A DNA stretch of 10,845 nt from Phycisphaerae bacterium (GCA_016794945.1 JAEUIX010000225.1:1-10845); one strand, 5' to 3'; counted from the stretch's first letter, positions 1-7,380 are shown. The notes: generated by a model from the sequence alone, not told the origin. Made by a program: numbers and translations.

Positions 1-2
1 CC

Positions 3-40
3 AAAACGCGAAAACGCCGCCGAGGTCTCTCGGCGGCGTT
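3..40 (-). terminator. Intrinsic terminator 2 (backup) of the initiator tRNA
   Basis: A second, perfect 12-bp stem (13-24 with 29-40, loop of four) follows directly on the minus strand. Its 3' arm runs into TTTTCGCGTTTT, giving two short U tracts. The plus strand has no T tract after this stem, so it serves minus-strand transcription, probably as a backup to the first terminator. Confidence 0.7.
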
Positions 41-51
41 CCCTGAAAACC

Positions 52-80
52 AAAGGGCCGGCTGCTTTCGCAACCGGCCC
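52..80 (-). terminator. Intrinsic terminator 1 of the initiator tRNA
   Basis: Five bases past the tRNA 3' end, the minus strand forms a hairpin: GGGCCGG (74-80) pairs with CCGGCCC (55-61). The stem continues after one mismatch with TGC/GCA pairs closing a GAAA loop. It is followed by TTTGGTTTT (46-54), the U-rich tract of an intrinsic terminator. Confidence 0.8.
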
Positions 81-85
81 GGCAA

Positions 86-159
<74 letters not shown>

Positions 160-169
160 GTCGTGGGGC

Positions 170-198
170 ACAGTAGAACCCGGGCGCGGCGGAGTCAA
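170..198 (-). promoter_or_regulatory. Sigma-70-type promoter of the initiator tRNA
   Basis: On the minus strand, TTGACT (193-198, five of six matches to the -35 consensus) is followed after exactly 17 bases by TACTGT (170-175, a weaker -10). A start site about seven bases further on, near 163, would leave only a 4-nt leader before the mature tRNA 5' end at 159. That arrangement is typical of a stable-RNA promoter. The -35 box is conspicuous because the surroundings are almost entirely G and C. Confidence 0.7.
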
Positions 199-241
199 AC
201 GAGACGGCGAGGTCCGGGGGCGAATCGCGGGCTGGGGGCCG

Positions 242-307
242 GCTCGGGGCTGGCTCCGGGTGCGCTCGGGGCTGGCGCCGAGCGCGCTCGGGGCAGGTTC
301 CGGGCGG
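242..307. repeat. Three-copy 22-bp tandem repeat
   Basis: Three units start at 242, 264 and 286, each beginning GCTCGGGGC(T/A)GG. Units 1 and 2 match at 19 of 22 positions and units 2 and 3 at 17 of 22. The array lies in the 193-bp gap between the dehydrogenase stop and the tRNA, 44 bp upstream of the tRNA -35 box. The junction of units 2 and 3 contains the perfect 14-bp palindrome CCGAGCGCGCTCGG (278-291). No protein is likely to be encoded. It may be a simple repeat or an upstream control element. Confidence 0.65.
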
Positions 308-352
308 GCGGGGCGCGACGGGGGAGCGGTTCCAAGTCGGCGGGCCGCCGCC

Positions 353-3300
353 TCAGCGGATGAAGCGCTCGAGGATCTCGACGGGGTGCAGGGCTTCGCG
401 GCCGGCGCCGTCGGCGATCTGGTGGCGGCAACTGGTGCCGGGGGCGGCGATCAGCGTGTCGGGCGCGGCGGCGCGGGCCAGTGGAAGAATGCCGCCGTCG
501 GGCAGGTTGCCGATGGCCATGGAGAGATCGAACTTGCGGGCGTCGTAGCCGAAGGAGCCGGCCATGCCGCAGCAGCCGGTGTCGGGCACGCGGAGACGGT
601 CGCCGAGCACGCGGCGAAGGGCCGCGGCGCTGGACGATGCGCCCCAGAGGGCCTTCTGGTGGCAGTGGGCGTGGAGGATGCAGGCGGGGACTGGCGCGGG
701 GGCGTGATCCCCCCCACTGCTCGCGAGGCCCGCAACGGCAGTGGCGTCGGCGGGCGCGGCGCGCAGCGCGGGCGGTCGGGGGTGGCGGTCCCAGCGGCGG
801 TCGATGAACTCCTCGACGAGCATGGCCTTGTCGGCCAGGCGGCGGCGAAGGGTGATGGGGGCGGCCAGGCGGAGCTGGAGCCAATCGTCCTTGATGGCGC
901 TGAGGCACGAGGGCTCGAGCACGAGGATGGCGGCGACGTCGGGCGACTCGACGGCGGCGCGCAAGCGATCGATCGTGCGGTCGGCGGTCTCGACGGCCGA
1001 TTCGAGCATGCCGACGCTGATCATGGAGCGGGCGCAGCAGCCGGCGTCGGCGACTTCGACGGTGTAGCCGAGGCGTTCGAGCAGGCGCACGGCGGCCAGG
1101 CCGATGCGGCTCTCGGTGTAGGGCGTGAAGCAGTCGCCAAAGAGGACGATGCGCGGGCCGGCGACCGAAGGCGAAGCGGGTCGCCGGCGCGTGAGGGCGA
1201 AGAGCGAACGCGAGAACCGAGGCAGGGAACGGCGCGGGTGGATGCCCAGGGCGGCGTTGAGCAGCCAGCGCACCGGCGGCAGGGCGTTGACGGCGTTGGC
1301 GAGCCACCAGGTGGCAGCGCCGAAGCGGTTGATCCAGCGCACGTGGCCGATGGCCAGCGCCCGCGGGGGGATGCGTCCGGCGGCGCGGAACCGCTGGGCG
1401 GTGTACTCGGCCTTGAGGCGGGCGATATCGACGTTGCTGGGGCACTCGGCCTTGCAGGCCTTGCAGGAGAGGCAGAGGTCGAGCGTCTCGATGGCGCCGG
1501 GATCGGCCCAGGGCGATGCACCCCCGCTCTGGCCGCCGCCCGCGCGGCTTGCGGCGAGTTGGCCGGTGATCGCCAGGCGCAGGGCGTTGCCGCGGCCGCG
1601 GGTGCTGTGGCGTTCGTCGAGGGTGGCGCGGTAGCTGGGGCACATGGCGCCGCCGGAGGTCTTGCGGCAGACGCCGGCGCCGTTGCAGCGTTCGACCGCG
1701 CCGTCGAAGCCGTGCTGGTCTTCGTAGTCGAAGAAGGTGCGCGTGTCGGGCTGGCGGGGAGCGGCGGGGGGCGGGGGCGGCGCGCCGCGCTGCGGCTCGG
1801 TGCGGGTTCGGTCGAGGATGGAGGGGATGGGGCCGGGGGCGACGATGTTTCCGGGGTTGAGCAGGGCGCGGGGGTCGAAGGCGAGCTTGACCTGCGCGAA
1901 GGCGCGCAGGAGTTCGGGGCCGTAGAAACGCTCGAGCAGAGGGCCGCGGACGCGCCCATCGCCGTGCTCGCCGCTCATGACGCCGCCGCAGCGTTTGGCG
2001 AGGTCGGCCACTTCGACGGCGATGCGGAGCAGACGCTGCTGGTCGGCGGGGTCGTGTGGGTCGAGCAGGGGCCGCACGTGGAGGACGCCGACGCTGGCGT
2101 GGGCCCAGAAGGCGGCGCGGGTGCCCTCGCGTCGCACGATGTCGCGGAACTCGCGGACGAACTCGGCGAGTCGCTCGGGGGGGACGGCGTTGTCTTCGAC
2201 GAAGGTGATGGGCTTGCGGCGGCCGGGGAGGTTGTGCAGCAGCGGCTCGCCGGCCTTTCGGAGTTTCCAGGCGTCGGCCATGCCGGGCGCGTCGAGGACG
2301 TGGCGGACGGGCAAGCGCGAGCCGACGGCGGCGGAGAGACGGTCGAGGCGGGCGCGGAGTTCCTCGGCCGAGGCGGCGTGGTACTCGACGTAGAGCACGG
2401 CGGCGGGGTCGCCGGCGCCGGGCGGCCTGGGGAACGCGTCGACGTAGCGGGAGCACTCGATGTTGCCGCGGGCCGCTTCGATGACGACGTCGTCGACGAG
2501 TTCGACGGCGCTTGGGGTGGTGGCGAGGATGGGGATGACGGCGTCGATGGCGGCGTCGACGGAGTCGAAGGCGAGCAGGGCGAGGCCCTTGGCGCGGGGC
2601 ACGGGACGAAGGAGCAGGCGGGCGCCGAGCGTCAGGGCGAGGGTGCCCTCGCTGCCGCAGAGCAGTTGGGCGAGGTCGAGCGTGTCGGCCGTGGCGCCGG
2701 CGTCGAGCTGGCGGAGGATGCGGTCGAGCCCGTAGCCGGCGTTCTGCCGGAGCGTGCGCGGGTAGCGCTCGCGGATGAGCCGCTCGTGGGCGGCGACGAC
2801 GTCGATCACCTGCTGCGCCAGGCGGCGGGCGACGGGGTCGCGCCGGCCGGCGCCGGCCTCGAAGCGCACGCGTCGGCCGTCGGCAAGCACGGCGTCGATG
2901 GCCAGGACGTTCTCGGAGGTGCGGCCGTAGAGCACCGAGCGGGCGCCCGCGGCGTTGTTGCCGATGCAGCCGCCGATGGTGGCCTGCGCGGTGGTGGCCG
3001 GGTCGGGCGCGAAGAAGACGCCGGCGTTGAGGCGGGTGAGTTCGGCGTTGAGGCCGTCGGGCGTGACGCCGGCCTGGGCTTCGACCGAGCCGGGACGGCC
3101 GGGGCCGTCGGGCAGGGCCAGGTCGTGGATGGCGCGGAGGCCCGCCGAGACGTCGATCACCACTGCGTGGCTGGTGCACTGGCCGGCGAGGCTGGTGCCG
3201 CCGCCGCGGGGCAGGATGGGGGCGCGGAGGTCGGCGCACTCGATGACGGCGGCGACGGCGTCGGCCGCGTCGTGGGGCACGACGACGCCGACGGGCTCGA

Positions 3301-3466
3301 CCTGGTAGATCGAGGCGTCGGTGGCGTAGAGCATGCGGTCGTGCCTGCCGAAGCGGACCTGGCCTCGGATGCGCTTGCGCAGGCGGTCGGCGATGGCGGC
3401 CCGGTCGGGGGCGGCCGAATCGGCGACCGGCGGAACGGGCTGGGGTGGCAGCACCGGGAGGCGCAT
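353..3466 (-). CDS. FAD-binding and Fe-S dehydrogenase, YdiJ / D-2-hydroxyglutarate dehydrogenase type
   Basis: The 1037-residue protein joins an FAD-binding oxidase to a C-terminal iron-sulfur half, as in E. coli YdiJ (about 1018 residues), which is reported to oxidise D-2-hydroxyglutarate and related D-2-hydroxyacids. Seen in order: YATDASIYQ near residue 47; the FAD loop PRGGGTSLAGQ near 86-96; the second FAD segment TIGGCIGNNAAG near 163-174; SGEHGDGRVRG near 498-508; cysteines 594, 600 and 609; cysteines 665, 668, 671 and 675 for 4Fe-4S binding; and a CCG-domain half with CC at 810-811, HCHQK at 934-938 and CCG at 965-967. It is probably cytoplasmic, passing electrons to a carrier not seen here. 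Gly- and Pro/Ala-rich inserts lie near 640-655 and 893-928. The start at 3466 places YATDASIYQ about where YdiJ has it. ATG at 3508 (1051 residues) is the alternative, and neither has a Shine-Dalgarno site. Exact substrate is inferred. Confidence 0.93.
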   Translation of the reverse strand: MRLPVLPPQPVPPVADSAAPDRAAIADRLRKRIRGQVRFGRHDRMLYATDASIYQVEPVGVVVPHDAADAVAAVIECADLRAPILPRGGGTSLAGQCTSHAVVIDVSAGLRAIHDLALPDGPGRPGSVEAQAGVTPDGLNAELTRLNAGVFFAPDPATTAQATIGGCIGNNAAGARSVLYGRTSENVLAIDAVLADGRRVRFEAGAGRRDPVARRLAQQVIDVVAAHERLIRERYPRTLRQNAGYGLDRILRQLDAGATADTLDLAQLLCGSEGTLALTLGARLLLRPVPRAKGLALLAFDSVDAAIDAVIPILATTPSAVELVDDVVIEAARGNIECSRYVDAFPRPPGAGDPAAVLYVEYHAASAEELRARLDRLSAAVGSRLPVRHVLDAPGMADAWKLRKAGEPLLHNLPGRRKPITFVEDNAVPPERLAEFVREFRDIVRREGTRAAFWAHASVGVLHVRPLLDPHDPADQQRLLRIAVEVADLAKRCGGVMSGEHGDGRVRGPLLERFYGPELLRAFAQVKLAFDPRALLNPGNIVAPGPIPSILDRTRTEPQRGAPPPPPAAPRQPDTRTFFDYEDQHGFDGAVERCNGAGVCRKTSGGAMCPSYRATLDERHSTRGRGNALRLAITGQLAASRAGGGQSGGASPWADPGAIETLDLCLSCKACKAECPSNVDIARLKAEYTAQRFRAAGRIPPRALAIGHVRWINRFGAATWWLANAVNALPPVRWLLNAALGIHPRRSLPRFSRSLFALTRRRPASPSVAGPRIVLFGDCFTPYTESRIGLAAVRLLERLGYTVEVADAGCCARSMISVGMLESAVETADRTIDRLRAAVESPDVAAILVLEPSCLSAIKDDWLQLRLAAPITLRRRLADKAMLVEEFIDRRWDRHPRPPALRAAPADATAVAGLASSGGDHAPAPVPACILHAHCHQKALWGASSSAAALRRVLGDRLRVPDTGCCGMAGSFGYDARKFDLSMAIGNLPDGGILPLARAAAPDTLIAAPGTSCRHQIADGAGREALHPVEILERFIR

Positions 3467-3508
3467 GGATGGCCGATCGTTCGCCGGGAAGGGGGCCGGG
3501 GCGAGCAT

Positions 3509-3532
3509 GATTTCGAAATCGTTGAACCAACG
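3509..3532. promoter_or_regulatory. AT-rich palindrome and small hairpin in the divergent control region
   Basis: GATTTCGAAATC (3509-3520) is a perfect 12-bp palindrome. CGTTG-AAC-CAACG (3520-3532) follows at once. This is the most AT-rich stretch of the divergent region, lying 43-66 bases upstream of the chosen dehydrogenase start. It could be an operator. If translation starts at 3508 instead, it sits directly before the start codon. Confidence 0.35.
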
Positions 3533-3551
3533 GTACGGGCGGCTGCCTGCA

Positions 3552-3584
3552 TGGGGGCCGGTCGTCCACGCGGACGGCGGCCCA
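3552..3584. repeat. Imperfect inverted repeat between the divergent genes
   Basis: TGGG/CCCA, CCG/CGG and CGTCC/GGACG pair in register from 3552 to 3584 around an ACGC loop (3568-3571), with a two-base bulge and a small internal loop: twelve pairs in all. It may be a regulatory element or a chance structure in GC-rich DNA. No convincing two-box promoter was found nearby; TAGACT at 3608-3613 is the best -10-like element for the plus-strand gene but lacks a -35. Confidence 0.3.
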
Positions 3585-3636
3585 CCCGCCGGGCGCAGGT
3601 CCGGCGGTAGACTGACAACTCTCACCTCCACTTCCT

Positions 3637-3643
3637 GGAAGGA
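3637..3643 (+). promoter_or_regulatory. Ribosome binding site fixing the DUF4139 gene start
   Basis: GGAAGGA lies seven bases before ATG 3651. It selects that start over the in-frame open region further upstream. It overlaps a short hairpin: CTTC (3631-3634) can pair with GAAG (3638-3641), and CC before it with the following G, so the site may be partly hidden in the mRNA. Confidence 0.7.
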
Positions 3644-3650
3644 TGCCACC

Positions 3651-5858
3651 ATGCTCGCCCTGAAGGATCGTCGTAACCGGTTGGCCGCGCTGCCTGCGCT
3701 GGTGCTCGTGATGTTCAGCGGCGCGGCGGCGTCGATCGGGTCGCCTGCGAACCTGGACGCGGAGCAGCCGGGGGCCCGCGCGGGCGGCGCGGCGGCGGCG
3801 GGGATGGAGTCGCTGCCGATCACGCGGATCACGCTGTACCGATCCGGGGTTGGCTACTTCCTGCGGACGGGGCAGGTGCAGGATTCGGCGCAGGTGCAGT
3901 TGAAGTTCGACGTGTCGCAGATCAACGACGTGCTGAAGTCGCTGCAGGTGCTGGACCTGGACGGCGGGCGGGTGGACAGCGTGTCGTACGCGTCGAAGGA
4001 CCCGCTGTCGCGCCGGCTGGCGTCGTTCAGCCTGCCGATCGCGGACAACCCGAGCCTGCCGGCGATCATGGAGCGGCTGCGGGGCTCGAAGGTGACGCTG
4101 ACGACCGTGGAGGGGACGGTCAGCGGCACGGTGCTGAGCACCGAGACGCGGAAGCTGCCGTCCGGGGGCGGCGGGGACAGGGCGCCGGTGGTGGTCGACA
4201 CGCCGATGGTGAACATCGTGACGTCGGGCGGGCTGAAGTCGATGCGGATCTCGGACGTGTCGTCGTTCCAGATCCTGGACAAGCAACTGGCCGAGGAGCT
4301 GGACCGGGCGCTGACGGCGCTGGCCGAGAGCCGAGCGGAGCGCGTCAAGACGGTTGACCTGTCGCTGTCGGGCGCGGGGGCGCGCCGGGTAGCGCTGGCG
4401 TACGTGCACGAGACGCCGGTGTGGAAGACGTCGTACCGCCTGGTGCTGCCCGAGGCGCCGGCCGAGGGGGCCAAGGCGGCCGGCCCGCAGTTGCAGGGGT
4501 GGGCGATCGTGGAGAACACGACCGACCAGGACTGGTCGAACGTGCGGCTGTCGCTGGTGTCGGGGCGGCCGGTGAGTTTCCGCATGGATCTGTACGAGCC
4601 GATGTACGTCTTCCGGCCCGAGGTGGCGGTGCCGACGGTGGCGGGCGTGATGCCGCGGTCGTATGAGGGCGGGACGGGCAACCCGACGGTTGCGGGGCTG
4701 CCTGCGCCCGCGCCGGCATCGGCGGCGCCGGGGAGCCCCGGCGGTGGCGGAGGGGGCGTGGCGCGGCGGATGTCGGGCGCTCGCGAGGCGGGCAAGGCGG
4801 GAGCGCCTGTTGAGGCGGAGAATCTGGCCGATCGGGGATTCGGGGTTTCGGCGAGCGACATGGCGGGGTATGCCCCTGCGGCGGCGGCGCGAGCGGGCGA
4901 AGTGGGCGAGGTGTTCCAGTACGAACTGGCGTCGCCGGTGACGATCGAGCGGCAGCGGTCGGCGATGCTGCCGATCATCAACGCGTCGATCACGGGCCGG
5001 CGCGTGTCGATCTACAACCAGGGGGACCGCGCGGACCACCCGATGCGGGGCGTGGAGATCACCAACTCCACCAGCCTGCAGCTGCTGCCGGGGCCGATCA
5101 GCGTGTTCGACGGCGCGGCGTACGCGGGCGATGCGACGATCAACCAGGTGTCGGCGGGCGACAAGCGGCTGCTGGCGTACGCGGTGGACCTGGACGTGGC
5201 GGTGACGAGTAAGCCGGGGGGCGACTCGAACATCACGAACCTGAAGATCGTCGAGGGGGCGTTCATCCAGACGCAGAAGCAGCGACAGACGCTGGCGTAC
5301 ACGTTCGACAACAAGGACCTCAAGCGCGGGCGGACGATCATCGTCGAGGCGCCCAAGCTCGACGGGTGGACGCTGGTGGCCCCGGCCAAGCCCGAGGAGC
5401 AGACGCAGACCATGTACCGCTTCGGGCTGGAGCTGGACGCGGCCAAGTCCGGGGCGATCGAGATCGTGCAGGAGCGGGTGTACAGCGAGTCGGTCGGGCT
5501 GTTCAACTACGACCCGGCGTACATCCTGCGCCTGCACAAGGACGGCAAGCTGTCGGACGCGGTGCTCAAGGCGTTCCAGACCGCCGCGGCCAAGCAGGGG
5601 GCGATCAACGAGCAGGAGCGGCAGATCGCGGAACTCGACCGGCAGTTGAACTCGGCCAAGACGGACACGACGCAGATCACGCAGATGATGAACCAGCTGG
5701 ACCGGCAGAACGAGAACTACGCGACGCTGAACAAGCGGCTGAAGGACCGGCTGTCGCGGGTGGAGACGCTGGAGACGCAGCGGACGGCGGCGGGCGAGCG
5801 GCTGGAGACGCTGCGGCGCGAGCTGGCCGAGTACCGGCGGACGCTGACGGTGGAGTGA
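3651..5858 (+). CDS. Secreted DUF4139 domain protein with C-terminal coiled coil
   Basis: A 735-residue protein of unknown biochemical function. A signal peptide is visible: basic residues 5-10, then a hydrophobic stretch (11-28) ending in an AAAS-type cleavage region. The N-terminal part (55-210) begins ITRITLYRSGVGYF and is beta-rich. The DUF4139 core contains WKTSYRLVL (258-266), LQGWAIVENTTDQDW (281-295) and LYEPMYV (314-320), motifs seen in this family. A low-complexity Gly/Ala/Pro linker runs from about 349 to 400, and the core resumes at 420-630. The last ~90 residues are a charged, heptad-like coiled coil. It is probably exported and acts in the periplasm or envelope. No catalytic residues are recognisable. 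It is transcribed divergently from the dehydrogenase and ends nine bases before the convergent thiS stop. The family match is secure by motif; function is not. Confidence 0.93.
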   Translation: MLALKDRRNRLAALPALVLVMFSGAAASIGSPANLDAEQPGARAGGAAAAGMESLPITRITLYRSGVGYFLRTGQVQDSAQVQLKFDVSQINDVLKSLQVLDLDGGRVDSVSYASKDPLSRRLASFSLPIADNPSLPAIMERLRGSKVTLTTVEGTVSGTVLSTETRKLPSGGGGDRAPVVVDTPMVNIVTSGGLKSMRISDVSSFQILDKQLAEELDRALTALAESRAERVKTVDLSLSGAGARRVALAYVHETPVWKTSYRLVLPEAPAEGAKAAGPQLQGWAIVENTTDQDWSNVRLSLVSGRPVSFRMDLYEPMYVFRPEVAVPTVAGVMPRSYEGGTGNPTVAGLPAPAPASAAPGSPGGGGGGVARRMSGAREAGKAGAPVEAENLADRGFGVSASDMAGYAPAAAARAGEVGEVFQYELASPVTIERQRSAMLPIINASITGRRVSIYNQGDRADHPMRGVEITNSTSLQLLPGPISVFDGAAYAGDATINQVSAGDKRLLAYAVDLDVAVTSKPGGDSNITNLKIVEGAFIQTQKQRQTLAYTFDNKDLKRGRTIIVEAPKLDGWTLVAPAKPEEQTQTMYRFGLELDAAKSGAIEIVQERVYSESVGLFNYDPAYILRLHKDGKLSDAVLKAFQTAAAKQGAINEQERQIAELDRQLNSAKTDTTQITQMMNQLDRQNENYATLNKRLKDRLSRVETLETQRTAAGERLETLRRELAEYRRTLTVE

Positions 5859-5867
5859 GCGGGCGGT

Positions 5868-6068
5868 TCAGCCCCCGCCGACGAGCGTGACGACTTCCAC
5901 GAGGTCGCCTTCCGAGAGGATGGCGACCTCGTGTTTCTTCTTGGGGACTAGGGCGCGGTTGACCTCGACGGCGGCGGGCTTGCCCTCCAGGCCGAGCAGG
6001 GTGAGCAACCCGGCGATGCGGAGGCCCTCGGGGACTTCCATGGGCTTGCCGTTGACGATGACCTGCAT
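5868..6068 (-). CDS. thiS: Sulfur carrier protein ThiS
   Basis: A 66-residue ubiquitin-like protein, the usual length for ThiS. It starts MQVIVNGKPMEVPEG and ends TLVGGG. ThiS is adenylated at its C-terminal glycine, receives sulfur as a thiocarboxylate, and donates it to ThiG when the thiazole ring of thiamine is made. The required terminal Gly-Gly is present; an ending in GGG also occurs in Bacillus ThiS. The typical beta-grasp hydrophobic pattern and the segment AVEVNRALVPKKKH are clear. The start at 6068 gives the canonical N-terminus; no Shine-Dalgarno site precedes it. No thiG, thiF, thiH or thiE lies beside it: downstream is the convergent DUF4139 gene and upstream a divergent lipoprotein gene, so it appears to be monocistronic. 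A ThiS-like MoaD-type carrier is possible but less likely. Confidence 0.92.
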   Translation of the reverse strand: MQVIVNGKPMEVPEGLRIAGLLTLLGLEGKPAAVEVNRALVPKKKHEVAILSEGDLVEVVTLVGGG

Positions 6069-6171
6069 GGGGGAGGCTAGGGGCCGGGGAGCCGGCGCGC
6101 CGCCGGCCGGCGGTGTACGCAGCCGAGGGGCGGGACACCCGGTACAAACCCCTGACTGGGGAGTTCCTCGC
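6069..6171. promoter_or_regulatory. Divergent intergenic region between thiS and the lipoprotein gene
   Basis: This 103-bp stretch must hold the control signals of both thiS and the lipoprotein gene. It contains TACAAA (6143-6148), a possible -10 for the lipoprotein gene without a good -35, and GC-rich inverted repeats around 6091-6113. No thiamine (TPP) riboswitch motif was recognised before thiS. Confidence 0.3.
6158..6163 (+). promoter_or_regulatory. Ribosome binding site of the lipoprotein gene
   Basis: GGGGAG lies eight bases before ATG 6172 and supports that start over the longer in-frame open region beginning at 5887, which overlaps thiS. Confidence 0.6.
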
Positions 6172-7380
6172 ATGAAGACACGGGTTGTGTTGAGCAGGCT
6201 GGGCTGGGCTGGGGTGTGGATCGCGGGGGTGCTGGCGGGGGCGGCGGTCCTTGCCGGGTGCTCGCGCGAGGATGAGGCGTATCCGCAGGACACGCCCGAC
6301 GCGGTGCTGAAGTCGGCGGTGGAGATGGTCAAGAGCGGCAATGCGCGGCTGCTGCCGCGGCTGCTGGACGACGGGGGCAACCGGGACATGCGTGCGGTGC
6401 TGAACCGTCTGGGGAACCTGACGGGGAGCATGCAGTCGCTGGCCAAAGCGGTGGCGGAGCGTTTCCCGGCGGAGGTCGAGGCGCTGAAAAAACAGGTGGA
6501 GGAGGAGGCGGCGAGCGAGAAGGGGCAGCAGACGCTGCAGTCGATTCTGCGCGGGCCGGCGGCTCCGCAGGCGAGCAAGGGCGCGCCGGACGCCAAGGCG
6601 CAGGAGGCGGCGCGGCGGGGGTTCGAGGACACGTTCACGCGGCTGATGGCGGACCCGTTCAGTTTCCTGGAGCGGGGCGCCGAGCGGCTGAGCACGACGA
6701 TGGTCACGGACGACCAGGCGGCGATCCTCTTCGATGAGAAGCCGGTGCTGGGGATCGGGCTGACGATGCGCAAGCGGGGCGACAAGTGGTACGTGGAACT
6801 GCCGGTGAACCTGCCGGGGGTGCGGGACTACATGCCGCAGACGCGGACGGAGCACTCGATCGTGGCGAGCCTGATCAAAGTGCTGGACGGGACGGTGAAG
6901 GACCTGGAGACGGACGTGAGGTCCGGGCGGGTGAGCACGGTGAACCAATTGGCCGAGAAGGCGGGGGAGCGGGCGTTCGTGCCGATGGGGATGGTGGCGC
7001 TGGTGTACGTAAAGGAGATGGACGTGCGCCGGCAGCGTGAGCGCGTGGTGCGGGAGTTCTCCAAACGGCTGGGGGAGTGGACCAAGGCCCGGTCGGAGGA
7101 AGCGGCGACCGTGCGCGCGCTTTCGGAGACGATCACGAGGCTGGCGGTGGAGGAACTGGACAAGGCGGTGCGGCTGAAGGTCAAGGACGAGAAGGCGCAC
7201 CCCTTGCCCAGGTTCGAGGCGATGGCGGAGACGGAGTTTGTGAACACCATCCAGGGGTGGCTGACGGCCCGCAAGGTGGGGGTGTCGCTGGGCGGGACGC
7301 TGAGCCCGGCCGACGTGGAGAAACTGGCGGCCCAGATCAACGAGAGCCTGGGCCAGATCGCCAAGGCCCGCAAGAAATGA
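6172..7380 (+). CDS. Hypothetical lipoprotein, helical, 402 residues
   Basis: I do not recognise a named family. The N-terminus is a clear lipoprotein signal: KTR, a hydrophobic segment (10-28) and lipobox LAGC with the modified cysteine at residue 30, so the mature protein is membrane-anchored. Residues 40-75 resemble the opening of small envelope proteins that track a substrate or stress load (TPDAVLKSAVEMVKSGNARLL cut short here as TPDAVLKSAVEM). Residues 80-125 and 270-345 are rich in charged helices. A short beta-like section near 180-215 (ILFDEKPV, WYVELPVNLPG) could be a NTF2-like or DUF4878-like fold, but this is a weak guess. The C-terminus is basic (AKARKK). It has its own RBS and a 139-bp gap before the next gene. 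It may work with the adjacent exported peptidases, on context alone. Confidence 0.85.
   Translation: MKTRVVLSRLGWAGVWIAGVLAGAAVLAGCSREDEAYPQDTPDAVLKSAVEMVKSGNARLLPRLLDDGGNRDMRAVLNRLGNLTGSMQSLAKAVAERFPAEVEALKKQVEEEAASEKGQQTLQSILRGPAAPQASKGAPDAKAQEAARRGFEDTFTRLMADPFSFLERGAERLSTTMVTDDQAAILFDEKPVLGIGLTMRKRGDKWYVELPVNLPGVRDYMPQTRTEHSIVASLIKVLDGTVKDLETDVRSGRVSTVNQLAEKAGERAFVPMGMVALVYVKEMDVRRQRERVVREFSKRLGEWTKARSEEAATVRALSETITRLAVEELDKAVRLKVKDEKAHPLPRFEAMAETEFVNTIQGWLTARKVGVSLGGTLSPADVEKLAAQINESLGQIAKARKK

Noticed and set aside
160..160. Extending the tRNA by one base so that C is position 1
   Set aside because: That would make an eight-base acceptor strand. The U8-A9 and D-stem register fixes base 159 (U) as position 1.
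3854..4993. A 379-codon minus-strand frame opposite DUF4139
   Set aside because: A Ser/Thr/Arg/Pro-rich antisense shadow of the DUF4139 gene without domain or start signal.
195..5537. A 1780-codon open frame on the minus strand crossing the dehydrogenase and DUF4139 genes
   Set aside because: Its translation is Arg/Pro/His-rich low complexity without domains and overlaps clear genes in other frames. Stop codons are rare by chance at this GC content.
6091..6113. GC-rich palindromes such as GGCGCGCC before the lipoprotein gene
   Set aside because: Short GC palindromes are expected in DNA of this composition. There is no repeat partner or T tract.
5677..7200. A 507-codon minus-strand frame across thiS and the lipoprotein gene
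   Set aside because: It overlaps thiS in another frame and consists of Arg/Pro/His-rich shadow sequence.
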